From assembly GCF_009908285.1 (NCBI RefSeq), contig NZ_JAAARM010000048.1:1-38687 (forward strand): a stretch of 38,687 nt of DNA. Direction: 5' to 3'. The notes under the pieces are model-generated. The model was not told the origin of the DNA. It was given only the letters and a program-made list of their open reading frames with translations, and searched no databases. A program made the position numbers and the translations under genes. Below are positions 7,226 to 15,545 of the stretch, piece after piece. How positions within the stretch are numbered: position 1 is the first letter of the stretch; each line of letters starts with the position of its first letter. This stretch comes from Pseudomonas sp. Fl4BN1. Its GTDB lineage: Bacteria; Pseudomonadota; Gammaproteobacteria; Pseudomonadales; Pseudomonadaceae.

Positions 7226-7431
7226 CGTGAAATCTCTCCCATCTGTAAAACCAGATCGCGAGAATGTACTAACTAGTTACTTATGACAACTTGTCGCAGG
7301 CTATTTGTTTCAAAAAAATTCATCTTCGGGTAAGAGCCGTCGCCGGCTCAGCCATCACACAGGGAGCGGAAGCGATGGTCTGCGCGAGGCTGTAACATGT
7401 CCGCTCCTCGATAGCCGTGCTGGAGCCCACC
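7226..7431. promoter_or_regulatory. Divergent regulatory region with a CTAG-centred palindrome
   Basis: 206 bases separate the PQQ dehydrogenase start from the Lrp-type regulator start. TAACTAGTTA at 7270-7279 is a perfect 10-bp palindrome about 45 bases upstream of the dehydrogenase ATG. It shares AACTAGTNAC with the inverted repeat before the acyl-CoA dehydrogenase gene near 24370. No convincing -35/-10 pair could be fixed by eye. Confidence 0.4.
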
Positions 7432-7893
7432 TTGTCCGATAGCCGCCCTCCTGTTCTTGACGAAGTCGATCGTCAGTTGATCGCCGCGCTGCAGATCAAC
7501 GCTCGCGAAAGCGTGGCAATGCTGGCCAGGCAATTGGGCATTGCCCGCACCACCGTCACCTCGCGCCTGGCGCGCCTGGAGAAGACCCGGGTCATCACCG
7601 GCTACGGTGTACGCCTGGGTCAACGGGTGGTCGATGGCGGCTTGCAGGCCTATGTAGGGATCAAGGTCCAGCCCCGCTCCGGCAAGGAAGTACTACGCCG
7701 CCTGAGTGGCATGGCCCAGGTTCAGCAACTGTGTGCGGTCAGCGGCGAATTCGACTACGTGGCCTGGCTGCGCACTGACTCGCCGGAACAACTGGACCAG
7801 TTGCTGGACCAGATCGGCAGCGTCGACGGTGTGGAGAAGACCACCACATCGATCATCCTCAGCAGCAAGATTGATCGCGGGCATGCGCTGTGA
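7432..7893 (+). CDS. Lrp/AsnC-family transcriptional regulator
   Basis: 153 residues from a TTG with GGAG (7422-7425) 6 bases upstream; a GTG at 7417 would add five residues but lacks a good ribosome site. The N-terminal winged HTH reads LDEVDRQLIAALQINARESVA, then LARQLGIARTTVTSRLARLEK, the classical Lrp pattern. The C-terminal half is a RAM/ligand-binding domain with the Lrp-type pattern VSGEFDYVAWLRTDSPEQLDQLL and IGSVDGVEKTTTSIIL. It is transcribed toward davB-davA and divergently from the PQQ dehydrogenase. By position, and because Lrp proteins usually sense amino acids, it probably regulates lysine catabolism (davBA), perhaps in response to lysine; this is inferred. Confidence 0.9.
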   Translation: MSDSRPPVLDEVDRQLIAALQINARESVAMLARQLGIARTTVTSRLARLEKTRVITGYGVRLGQRVVDGGLQAYVGIKVQPRSGKEVLRRLSGMAQVQQLCAVSGEFDYVAWLRTDSPEQLDQLLDQIGSVDGVEKTTTSIILSSKIDRGHAL

Positions 7894-8063
7894 GATCACC
7901 ACGCAAACAGTTCGTCGATTCGCCAAACGAATTCGTCATATTGATAAATAACAACGCATAACGACGACAGATTGCGTCTTATCTACGTGTTTCACCCTCT
8001 CTAGAATGGCTACCATCTTTTCCTATACTCAGCACTCTGCTGAGCCGCCCGCCAAGGTCAGCC

Positions 8064-9746
8064 ATGAACAAGAACAATCGCCATCCTGCAGACGGTAAAA
8101 AGCCGATCACCATTTTCGGCCCGGACTTCCCTTTTGCCTTCGACGACTGGATCGAGCATCCCGCCGGTCTAGGCAGTATTCCCGAAGCGCAGCATGGCAC
8201 CGAGGTGGCGATTGTCGGTGCCGGTATCGCCGGGCTGGTGGCGGCCTACGAGCTGATGAAGCTGGGTCTCAAGCCGGTGGTCTACGAAGCATCGAAGATG
8301 GGTGGCCGCCTGCGCTCCCAGGCCTTCGAAGGCGCCGAGGGGATCATTGCCGAGTTGGGCGGCATGCGTTTCCCAGTGTCATCCACGGCCTTCTATCACT
8401 ATGTCGACAAGCTCGGCCTGCAGACCAAACCCTTTCCCAACCCGCTGACCCCGGCTTCTGGCAGCACGGTCATCGACCTCGAAGGCCAGACTCACTACGC
8501 ACAGAAGCTCGCCGACCTGCCCGCCCTGTTCCAGGAAGTTGCCGACGCCTGGGCCGATGCCCTGGAGGACGGCTCGCGCTTCGGCGAGATCCAGCAGGCC
8601 ATCCGTGACCGCGATGTACCGCGCCTCAAGGAACTGTGGAACACCTTGGTGCCGTTGTGGGATGACCGCACGTTCTACGACTTCGTCGCCACCTCGAAGG
8701 CCTTCGCCAAGCTCTCGTTCCATCATCGCGAAGTGTTCGGCCAGGTGGGCTTCGGCACCGGCGGCTGGGATTCCGACTTCCCCAACTCGATGCTGGAAAT
8801 CTTCCGCGTAGTGATGACCAACTGCGACGACCACCAGCACCTGGTGGTGGGCGGAGTCGAGCAAGTGCCCCTGGGCATCTGGCGCCATGTGCCGGAGCGT
8901 TGCGCCCACTGGCCAGCCGGCACCAGCCTCAGCTCACTGCACCACGGCGCACCGCGCACTGGGGTCAAGCGCATTGCCCGGGCTGCCGATGGCCGCTTCA
9001 GCGTCACCGACAATTGGGGTGACACTCGGGAATACGCCGCAGTGCTGACCACTTGCCAGAGCTGGCTGTTGACCACCCAGATCGAATGCGAGGAATCGCT
9101 GTTCTCGCAGAAGATGTGGATGGCCCTGGACCGCACCCGCTACATGCAATCGTCGAAGACCTTCGTTATGGTCGACCGCCCGTTCTGGAAGGACAAGGAC
9201 CCGGAAACCGGCCGCGACCTGATGAGCATGACCCTCACCGATCGCCTGACCCGCGGCACCTACCTGTTCGACAACGGCGACGACAAGCCGGGAGTGATCT
9301 GCCTGTCATACTCGTGGATGAGCGACGCCTTGAAGATGCTTCCACAGCCAGTGGAAAAGCGCGTGAAACTGGCCCTGGACGCGCTGAAGAAGATCTACCC
9401 GAAGGTGGATATCGCCAGCCGCATCATCGGCGACCCGATCACCGTATCCTGGGAGGCCGATCCGCACTTCCTCGGCGCATTCAAGGGCGCGCTGCCGGGC
9501 CACTACCGCTACAACCAGCGGATGTATGCGCACTTCATGCAAGAGCAGATGCCCGCCGAACAGCGGGGCATCTTCATCGCCGGTGACGATGTGTCCTGGA
9601 CTCCAGCCTGGGTCGAGGGCGCAGTGCAGACTTCACTCAACGCCGTATGGGGAATCATGAAACATTTCGGCGGTGCCACTCACGCCGAGAACCCGGGGCC
9701 GGGGGATGTATTCCATGAGATCGGGCCGATTGCTCTGGCTGATTGA
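8064..9746 (+). CDS. davB: L-lysine 2-monooxygenase
   Basis: 560 residues, a flavin amine oxidase that converts L-lysine to 5-aminopentanamide with O2, the first step of the aminovalerate route. The FAD dinucleotide motif is at 48-75 (AIVGAGIAGLVAAYELMKLG, then a Glu in VVYEAS). The segments ELGGMRFP (97-104) and the C-terminal GIFIAGDDVSWTPAWVEGAVQT complete the flavin site. The sequence is recognisably DavB of P. putida, including the N-terminal stretch GKKPITIFGPDFPFAFDDW. Cys254 (MTNCDDHQ) matches the residue reported to tune oxidase versus monooxygenase activity in a Pseudomonas lysine enzyme. Start: ATG with AAGG upstream. davA follows after 127 bases. No signal peptide, so cytoplasmic. 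Confidence 0.95.
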   Translation: MNKNNRHPADGKKPITIFGPDFPFAFDDWIEHPAGLGSIPEAQHGTEVAIVGAGIAGLVAAYELMKLGLKPVVYEASKMGGRLRSQAFEGAEGIIAELGGMRFPVSSTAFYHYVDKLGLQTKPFPNPLTPASGSTVIDLEGQTHYAQKLADLPALFQEVADAWADALEDGSRFGEIQQAIRDRDVPRLKELWNTLVPLWDDRTFYDFVATSKAFAKLSFHHREVFGQVGFGTGGWDSDFPNSMLEIFRVVMTNCDDHQHLVVGGVEQVPLGIWRHVPERCAHWPAGTSLSSLHHGAPRTGVKRIARAADGRFSVTDNWGDTREYAAVLTTCQSWLLTTQIECEESLFSQKMWMALDRTRYMQSSKTFVMVDRPFWKDKDPETGRDLMSMTLTDRLTRGTYLFDNGDDKPGVICLSYSWMSDALKMLPQPVEKRVKLALDALKKIYPKVDIASRIIGDPITVSWEADPHFLGAFKGALPGHYRYNQRMYAHFMQEQMPAEQRGIFIAGDDVSWTPAWVEGAVQTSLNAVWGIMKHFGGATHAENPGPGDVFHEIGPIALAD

Positions 9747-9808
9747 AGCCTGAAGCCGGGGCGGTGCTTGCGAACGCAGGAGGCCCCGGCGGGGCTTACA
9801 GACCGAAC

Positions 9809-9822
9809 CCGGCCCGGGCCGG
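9809..9822. other. 14-bp perfect palindrome between davB and davA
   Basis: CCGGCCCGGGCCGG is its own reverse complement. It lies in the 127-base gap after davB, 52 bases before the davA start, next to further GC-rich inverted segments. It could form a hairpin in the davBA transcript, or be a decayed repeat. There is no T-run, so a simple terminator is unlikely. Confidence 0.35.
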
Positions 9823-9873
9823 CGACATCGGCTACAGTGGTGGCCGGTTCCGCAACTGAGAGGAGTAAAGGCC

Positions 9874-10668
9874 ATGCGTGTCGCCTTGTATCAGTGTCCG
9901 CCACTGCCGCTGGATGTGACCGGTAATCTGCAACGCTTGCATCAGGTAGCCATGGAAGCCACCGATGCTGATCTGCTGGTGCTGCCGGAGATGTTCCTCA
10001 GTGGCTACAACATCGGTGTCGAAGCGGTCGGTGCTCTGGCGCAAGCCCAGGATGGCCCTTCGGCCCAGCGCATTGCCGCCATTGCACAAGCCGCCGGCAC
10101 AGCGATTCTCTACGGCTACCCGGAGCGCGGCGCCGATGGCCAGATCTACAACGCTGTGCAGTTGATCGACGCCAATGGCCAGCGCTTGTGCAACTACCGC
10201 AAGACCCACCTGTTCGGTGACCTCGACCACTCGATGTTCAGCGCCGGTGACAATGACTTCCCAGTGGTCGAACTCGACGGCTGGAAACTCGGCTTTCTGA
10301 TCTGCTACGACATCGAGTTTCCGGAGAACGCCCGGCGCCTGGCACTGGCGGGGGCCGAGCTGATTCTGGTGCCGACGGCGAACATGATTCCCTATGACTT
10401 CGTCGCCGATGTGACGATTCGTGCCCGGGCTTTCGAGAACCAGTGCTACGTGGCGTACGCCAACTACTGCGGACGGGAAGAGCAGATCCGCTATTGCGGC
10501 CAAAGCAGCATCGCCGCTCCCGACGGGAGCCGAATTGCCCTGGCCGGGCTCGACGAGGCCTTGATCATCGGCACTCTGGAGCGCCCGTTGATGGCTGAAT
10601 CCCGGCGGCTCAACCGCTATCTCGCCGATCGCCGCCCCGAGCTTTACGACGACCTGAGCAAGCGCTGA
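9874..10668 (+). CDS. davA: 5-aminopentanamidase (5-aminovaleramide amidohydrolase)
   Basis: 264 residues, a nitrilase-superfamily hydrolase that cleaves 5-aminopentanamide to 5-aminovalerate and ammonia, the second step after DavB. The catalytic triad is visible: Glu39 in LPEMFLSGYN, Lys110 in NYRKTHLFG, and Cys144 in FLICYDIEFPENARR. Length and motifs match DavA of P. putida. The ATG is preceded by AGGAG with 8-base spacing. It is cytoplasmic. Downstream, pqqF begins after 48 bases, so transcription may continue into it, although a separate promoter is possible. The later steps to glutarate (davT, davD) are not in this window. Confidence 0.95.
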   Translation: MRVALYQCPPLPLDVTGNLQRLHQVAMEATDADLLVLPEMFLSGYNIGVEAVGALAQAQDGPSAQRIAAIAQAAGTAILYGYPERGADGQIYNAVQLIDANGQRLCNYRKTHLFGDLDHSMFSAGDNDFPVVELDGWKLGFLICYDIEFPENARRLALAGAELILVPTANMIPYDFVADVTIRARAFENQCYVAYANYCGREEQIRYCGQSSIAAPDGSRIALAGLDEALIIGTLERPLMAESRRLNRYLADRRPELYDDLSKR

Positions 10669-10716
10669 TCCCGGGATATCCGCTAGCATGAGCGCTTCTC
10701 TGTCTTGGAAGTGCTC

Positions 10717-13179
10717 ATGCCCGCGCTGAACCATCCTTTACCTCACTTGGAAACCCTGGCCAACGGCCTGCAGGTTTCCCTGCGTCATGCTCCCCATTTA
10801 AAGCGCTGTGCGGCTGTGCTGCGGGTAGCTGCCGGCAGCCACGATGTGCCTCTGGCCTGGCCGGGCCTGGCGCACTTTCTTGAGCATCTGCTGTTTCTCG
10901 GTACCGAACGCTTTCCCGCCGAACAGGGGTTGATGGCCTATGTGCGCACCCAGGGCGGGCAGTTGAACGCCAAGACCTGCGAGCGCAGCACCGAGTTCTT
11001 TTTCGAACTGCCGGTTGCCGCCTTTGCCGGTGGCCTGGAACGCCTGTGTGACATGCTCGCCCGTCCGCGCATGCACCTGGAGGATCAGCTCCGGGAGCGA
11101 GAAGTCCTGCACGCAGAGTTCATTGCCTGGTCCCGGGATGCCACCGCGCAACGCCAGTTCGCGCTGTTCAATGGCCTGTCCGCCGCGCACCCGTTGCGCG
11201 CCTTTCACGCCGGCAACCGCTACAGCTTGAACCTGCCCAACAGCAGCTTTCAGGAGGCACTGCAGCAGTTCTATCGTGATTTCTACCAGACCGGGCAAAT
11301 GACCCTGAGCCTTGCCGGACCGCAGCCGCTGGAAGAGCTGCGCGCCCTAGCCGAACGCTACGGTGCCGACTTGCCGAGCGGCCAGCGCCTTGCACAGAAC
11401 CCGCCACCCGCCCTGCTGACAACGGGCTCGCAGAGTTATCAACAGGTCGATGCACAACGCCTGGATCTGCTGCTCACCCTCGAACAGCTGCCAGAAGGTG
11501 CAGCATCGGCGCTGGACTTTCTTTGCACCTGGCTGCAATCCGCCAAGCCCGGAGGACTGCTCGCCGAGCTCCAGCAACGCCGACTGGCCCACAGCCTGAA
11601 AGCGCAACCGCTGTATCAGTTTTCCGGGCAAGCCCTGCTGCACCTGGAGTTCGGCCTGGGTAATGAGGATCTGGCAACACCGGCCCAGGTCCACACATTG
11701 CTGATGGAGTGGCTGGGGTTCTTCAGCGCCCAGGCCGATTGGCCAGAATTGCGTGAAGAATATGCCTTGCTGCAACAACGCCAGCGCCTGGTCAGCAGCG
11801 CCCTGGCACTGGCACGGCGGGACAGCCAACAGGCAGCCGATGAGCTGGATGAACAAGGACTAGCTGCTCTCAAGGCTCTGCTCAAGCAGTTGCAGCCCCG
11901 GGCTGTGGATAACTTCAGCAGTGTCTGGAGCCTGCCCTCTGCCAATCCCTTCCTGCGCAGCACGACCGAAGCGCCCAGGGCCGGACTGATTCGCGGGCAG
12001 ACCAGCGCTCACCGAGGCTTGCGTAGCTTTGCCCAGGATCGCTCCCGAGGCCGCAAAGAAAACTCGGCACTGAACTTCAGCCAGGCACTGCCCGTGGACG
12101 GTTCCGCAGGGGCACTGATTTTGCGCTGGCGCCTGGCAGCGCCTGCACCGGCCGGCCTGCACAGCCGATTACTCGATAGTCTGGAGCCATTGAGTCGCGA
12201 TGCTCGTCAAGCAGGTGTGGAGCTGAGTTTCTCCACCTGCAGTGAGGACTGGCTGCTGAAACTGAGCGGCCTGCATCAACCCATGCTTGCTGTGCTGCAA
12301 CAGGCCCTGAAGACCTTGGGCTGCCCAGCGGAGTCATTCTGGCAGCACAGCGCAATCGCGACAGGCAAGGCATCATTGATGCCCATCCGACAGTTGCTCA
12401 AAACCTTCAGCGAACAGCCACTGGCCGCCAGCCCGGCAACTCCCGGTCCGCAGACACTGCAAGCGCTGTGGGCCAAGGCCCGCTGGGATGGGCTAGCCCT
12501 GGGGCTACCGTCCAGCACCCAAGAAACCCTCAGCCGGGCGCTGCATCACATGCCAGGTACCGCAGACGCCAGCCTCTGCCAACCGTCACCAACGGACGCC
12601 AGCTACCGCTGGCAAGCGTTGCCCGGGGAGTCCAGTGAGCAGGCCCTGCTGCTGTTCTGCCCGACAGCCACCCGCACTCTTGCAGATGAAGCAGCCTGGC
12701 GCCTGCTGGGCCAACTCTGCCAGACGCCTTTCTATCAGCGTTTGCGCGTCGAATTGCAGTTGGGTTATGCCGTGTTCAGCGCAATCCGCCAGCGTAATGG
12801 CCAGACCGGCCTGCTGCTCGGCGTACAGTCACCCAGCGCAACGCTCGCGGAAATACTTCAGCACCTTGAGGAATACCTGCAACGCCTGCCAGAACAGCTC
12901 CAGATGCTCACCGAGCACGCCTGGAACGATCAGCGACAGGCTCTGGTCCGGCAGTTTCACCCTGAGGAGCTACCCTTGGAGCAAGCGGCAGAGCTGCTGT
13001 GGCAAGCAAAGCTGGCTGGCCGGCCGTCGGATTACCTGCAACAGTTGCAAGCCTGCATCGACGCCCTTACACCTGCGGCCATGGTCCAGGCCGCCAGGGG
13101 CCTGAAAAGCGCTACAGGTGGCTGGCAGGCTCTGGCCAACGGCCCTTGCCCGGGTTCGCCATGGCAAGCGGCGGAATGA
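10717..13179 (+). CDS. pqqF: PQQ biosynthesis zinc peptidase PqqF
   Basis: 820 residues, M16 (insulinase/pitrilysin) family. The inverted zinc motif is clear: H53-F-L-E56-H57, with the distal ligand Glu134 in LHAEF exactly 76 residues after H57, the pitrilysin spacing. The C-terminal half is the diverged, non-catalytic repeat. PqqF is thought to cut PqqA to release the cross-linked Glu-Tyr intermediate, probably with the S9 partner encoded by pqqM. Start choice: ATG 10717 has GGAAG 6 bases upstream; TTG 10705 and GTG 10711 are in frame but lack this. In many Pseudomonas the gene lies directly before pqqA, as here. No signal peptide. Confidence 0.93.
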   Translation: MPALNHPLPHLETLANGLQVSLRHAPHLKRCAAVLRVAAGSHDVPLAWPGLAHFLEHLLFLGTERFPAEQGLMAYVRTQGGQLNAKTCERSTEFFFELPVAAFAGGLERLCDMLARPRMHLEDQLREREVLHAEFIAWSRDATAQRQFALFNGLSAAHPLRAFHAGNRYSLNLPNSSFQEALQQFYRDFYQTGQMTLSLAGPQPLEELRALAERYGADLPSGQRLAQNPPPALLTTGSQSYQQVDAQRLDLLLTLEQLPEGAASALDFLCTWLQSAKPGGLLAELQQRRLAHSLKAQPLYQFSGQALLHLEFGLGNEDLATPAQVHTLLMEWLGFFSAQADWPELREEYALLQQRQRLVSSALALARRDSQQAADELDEQGLAALKALLKQLQPRAVDNFSSVWSLPSANPFLRSTTEAPRAGLIRGQTSAHRGLRSFAQDRSRGRKENSALNFSQALPVDGSAGALILRWRLAAPAPAGLHSRLLDSLEPLSRDARQAGVELSFSTCSEDWLLKLSGLHQPMLAVLQQALKTLGCPAESFWQHSAIATGKASLMPIRQLLKTFSEQPLAASPATPGPQTLQALWAKARWDGLALGLPSSTQETLSRALHHMPGTADASLCQPSPTDASYRWQALPGESSEQALLLFCPTATRTLADEAAWRLLGQLCQTPFYQRLRVELQLGYAVFSAIRQRNGQTGLLLGVQSPSATLAEILQHLEEYLQRLPEQLQMLTEHAWNDQRQALVRQFHPEELPLEQAAELLWQAKLAGRPSDYLQQLQACIDALTPAAMVQAARGLKSATGGWQALANGPCPGSPWQAAE

Positions 13180-13266
13180 TCATTACCAACGCTGCAATGA
13201 GCTTTCTTTAGAATTGCGGGCAACCTGCAGCGGGAATTTAGTAAGATAGGCCCCTAAGCATCTGAA

Positions 13267-13293
13267 CATCTCCCGCCGGAGGTGGACTATATG
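13267..13293 (+). promoter_or_regulatory. Leader hairpin covering an upstream ribosome site of pqqA
   Basis: CATCTCC (13267-13273) pairs with GGAGGTG (13278-13284), one G-T wobble, around the loop CGCC. The 3' arm contains a near-perfect ribosome site (GGAGG, 13278-13282) followed after 8 bases by ATG 13291. That ATG is in frame with pqqA and has no stop before it, so it could give a PqqA with 15 extra N-terminal residues. The pairing is seen; regulatory use is inference. Confidence 0.4.
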
Positions 13294-13335
13294 TATAGGC
13301 AACACCCGTCCCACCCACCTCAAAGGAGCATTTTT

Positions 13336-13410
13336 ATGACTTGGTCCAAACCTGCCTACACCGACCTGCGTATCGGCTTCGAAGTCACCATGTACTTCGC
13401 CAGCCGCTGA
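13336..13410 (+). CDS. pqqA: PQQ precursor peptide PqqA
   Basis: 24 codons encoding the typical pseudomonad PqqA. The conserved core ends GFEVTMYFASR, with Glu16 and Tyr20 in the E-V-T-M-Y motif; these two residues are cross-linked by PqqE and become the PQQ skeleton. AAGGAG lies 8 bases upstream of the ATG. An in-frame ATG at 13291 with its own ribosome site could add 15 residues. The gene lies between pqqF (ends 13179) and a strong terminator/attenuator at 13441, so the peptide mRNA is probably made in excess over the downstream enzymes. The 24-residue form is the expected one. Confidence 0.95.
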   Translation: MTWSKPAYTDLRIGFEVTMYFASR

Positions 13411-13440
13411 TTTCTGCCTCTGGCCAGAAAACGCAGCGCA

Positions 13441-13472
13441 ACGCCTCGGCCCGTCCGGGGCGTTTTTATTTT
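13441..13472 (+). terminator. Terminator/attenuator between pqqA and pqqB
   Basis: ACGCCTCGG-CCCGT-CCGGGGCGT is a 9-bp stem (one T-G pair) followed by TTTTATTTT. It sits 31 bases after the pqqA stop and 42 bases before pqqB. Partial termination here would raise the ratio of precursor peptide to biosynthetic enzymes. Confidence 0.85.
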
Positions 13473-13513
13473 CAGTTCTCCACCTTTTTAAGTCGTCACC
13501 CCAGGGAGCATCC

Positions 13514-14425
13514 ATGTTCGTCCAGATTCTAGGTTCCGCCGCCGGCGGTGGTTTTCCGCAGTGGAACTGCAACTGCGTGAACTGCGCAGGGTTTCGCGAC
13601 GGCAGCCTGCGGGCCCAGGCGCGTACCCAATCGTCCATAGCGATTTCCGATGATGGCGTGAACTGGGTGTTGTGCAACGCCTCCCCGGACATCCGCGCCC
13701 AACTGCAGAGCTTCGCCCCCATGCAACCGGGCCGCGCACTGCGAGACACCGGGATCGGCGCGATCATTCTCATGGACAGCCAGATTGATCACACCACTGG
13801 CCTGCTCAGCCTGCGCGAAGGCTGCCCGCATCAGGTCTGGTGCACCGACATGGTCCATGAAGACCTGAGCACCGGGTTCCCACTGTTCAAGATGCTCAGC
13901 CACTGGAACGGCGGCCTGAACTGGAACCGCATCGAACTCGACCAGAGCTTCAGCGTTCCTGCCTGCCCCAATCTGCGCTTCACTCCACTGCCCCTGCGCA
14001 GTGCCGCACCGCCCTATTCGCCCCATCGCTTCGACCCACATCCGGGGGACAATATCGGCCTGATCGTCGAGGACCTGCGCAGCGGCGGTAAGCTCTTCTA
14101 CGCACCAGGACTGGGCAAGGTAGACGCGGCCTTGCTGGAAATCATGGCCGCCAGCGACTGCCTGCTGCTGGATGGCACCTTGTGGGAAGACGATGAAATG
14201 CAGCGCCGTGGCGTCGGCACTCGCACTGGCCGGGAAATGGGCCACCTGGCCCAGAACGGAGCGGGTGGCATGCTTGAAGTGCTGGAGCAGCTACCTCGCC
14301 AGCGCAAGGTGCTGATCCACATCAACAACACCAACCCGATCCTCGATGAAGACTCCGCCGAACGTGCCGAACTGGTACGCCGAAAGGTGGAAGTGGCTTA
14401 CGACGGAATGAGTATTGAGCTGTAG
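13514..14425 (+). CDS. pqqB: PQQ biosynthesis protein PqqB
   Basis: 303 residues, metallo-beta-lactamase fold. The N-terminal motif GSAAGGGFPQWNCNCVNC (7-24) contains the Cys cluster characteristic of PqqB. DSQIDHTTGLLSLREG (about 91-106) and VLIHINNTNPIL (about 269-280) are the fold's metal-region motifs. PqqB acts on the spirocyclic/amino-acid intermediate as an iron-dependent hydroxylase according to later biochemical work; older papers suggested a transport role. ATG start with GGGAG upstream (13503-13507). It follows the pqqA attenuator, and pqqC follows after 95 bases that contain a REP element. Confidence 0.95.
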   Translation: MFVQILGSAAGGGFPQWNCNCVNCAGFRDGSLRAQARTQSSIAISDDGVNWVLCNASPDIRAQLQSFAPMQPGRALRDTGIGAIILMDSQIDHTTGLLSLREGCPHQVWCTDMVHEDLSTGFPLFKMLSHWNGGLNWNRIELDQSFSVPACPNLRFTPLPLRSAAPPYSPHRFDPHPGDNIGLIVEDLRSGGKLFYAPGLGKVDAALLEIMAASDCLLLDGTLWEDDEMQRRGVGTRTGREMGHLAQNGAGGMLEVLEQLPRQRKVLIHINNTNPILDEDSAERAELVRRKVEVAYDGMSIEL

Positions 14426-14471
14426 GCCGGATCGCCCACAAGCTCGACCGCAGAATCTTGGGGCCATTTGC

Positions 14472-14493
14472 GTAGGAGCGGGCTTGCCCGCAA
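14472..14493 (+). repeat. REP element between pqqB and pqqC
   Basis: GTAGGAGCGGGCTTGCCCGC matches the common Pseudomonas REP pattern: a GTAGGAG head and an inner hairpin GCGGGC-TT-GCCCGC. It is single, without a clear inverted partner. In the transcript it would form a hairpin between the pqqB and pqqC coding regions and may affect mRNA stability. Confidence 0.8.
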
Positions 14494-14520
14494 AGAGGCC
14501 CAAGCACCCGGAGAATCAAC

Positions 14521-15273
14521 ATGACTGATATCCCCCTGTCCCCCGCCGAATTCGAGCAGGCACTGCGCGCCAAAGGCGCCTACTACCACATCCATCACCC
14601 CTATCACGTGGCGATGTATGAAGGCAGGGCGACCCGCGAACAGATCCAGGGCTGGGTCGCCAACCGCTTCTACTATCAGGTGAATATCCCCATGAAGGAC
14701 GCGGCGATCCTCGCCAACTGTCCGGACCGGGAAGTTCGTCGCGAGTGGATTCAGCGCCTGCTGGATCATGATGGCGCCCCGGGCGAAGACGGCGGCATCG
14801 AAGCCTGGCTGCGCCTGGGCCAGGCCGTGGGCCTGGACCCGGACCAGCTGCGCTCCCAGGAACTGGTGCTGCCCGGCGTGCGCTTTGCCGTGGACGCCTA
14901 CGTCAACTTCGCCCGCCGGGCCAGTTGGCAGGAGGCCGCCAGCAGTTCCTTGACCGAACTGTTCGCCCCTCAGATCCACCAGTCGCGCCTGGACAGCTGG
15001 CCCCAGCACTACCCCTGGATCGACCCGACCGGCTACGAGTACTTCCGCACCCGTCTGGGCCAGGCCCGTCGCGATGTGGAGCACGGCCTGGCCATCACCC
15101 TGCAGCACTACACCACCCGTGCGGGCCAGGAACGCATGCTGGAAATTCTCCAGTTCAAACTGGACATCCTTTGGAGCATGCTCGACGCCATGAGCATGGC
15201 CTATGAATTGAACCGCCCGCCCTATCACAGCGTCACCGATCAGCGGGTTTGGCATAAGGGAATCACCCTATGA
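14521..15273 (+). CDS. pqqC: Pyrroloquinoline-quinone synthase PqqC
   Basis: 250 residues, the length typical for PqqC. It catalyses the last step, the cofactor-free eight-electron oxidation and ring closure of AHQQ to PQQ using O2. The conserved helical segments are present: YYHIHHPYHVAMYEG (21-35), QGWVANRFYYQ, RFAVDAYVNFAR and EHGLAITLQHYTT, which carry the His, Tyr and Arg residues of the active site. The ATG has CGGAG 8 bases upstream. Its stop overlaps the pqqD start (ATGA), so the two are translationally coupled. Confidence 0.96.
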   Translation: MTDIPLSPAEFEQALRAKGAYYHIHHPYHVAMYEGRATREQIQGWVANRFYYQVNIPMKDAAILANCPDREVRREWIQRLLDHDGAPGEDGGIEAWLRLGQAVGLDPDQLRSQELVLPGVRFAVDAYVNFARRASWQEAASSSLTELFAPQIHQSRLDSWPQHYPWIDPTGYEYFRTRLGQARRDVEHGLAITLQHYTTRAGQERMLEILQFKLDILWSMLDAMSMAYELNRPPYHSVTDQRVWHKGITL

Positions 15274-15545
15274 GTTTCGACCGCAGCAAAACACCACGCT
15301 GGCGTCCCGGCTACCGCTTCCAGTACGAACCGGCGCAGAAAGGCCACGTGCTGCTGTACCCGGAAGGCATGATCAAACTCAATGACAGCGCCGCGCTGAT
15401 TGGCGGCCTGATCGATGGCGAGCGCAACGTGGCAGCAGTCATCGCTGAGCTGGAGCTCCAGTTCCCGGGGGTGCCCGAGCTCGGTGACGATATCGAGCAG
15501 TTCATGGAGGTCGCCCGTGCTCAACACTGGATCGAACTCGGCTGA
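15270..15545 (+). CDS. pqqD: PQQ peptide chaperone PqqD
   Basis: 91 residues, a RiPP-recognition-element protein that binds the PqqA peptide and presents it to PqqE. The family pattern is visible: WRPGYRFQYEPAQKGHVLLYPEGMIKLN at about 9-36, LIDGERNVAAVIAELE and the C-terminal DIEQFMEVARAQHWIE. It overlaps pqqC by 4 bases and pqqE by 29 bases. It is a separate gene here, not fused to PqqC as in some methylotrophs. Confidence 0.95.
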   Translation: MSFDRSKTPRWRPGYRFQYEPAQKGHVLLYPEGMIKLNDSAALIGGLIDGERNVAAVIAELELQFPGVPELGDDIEQFMEVARAQHWIELG

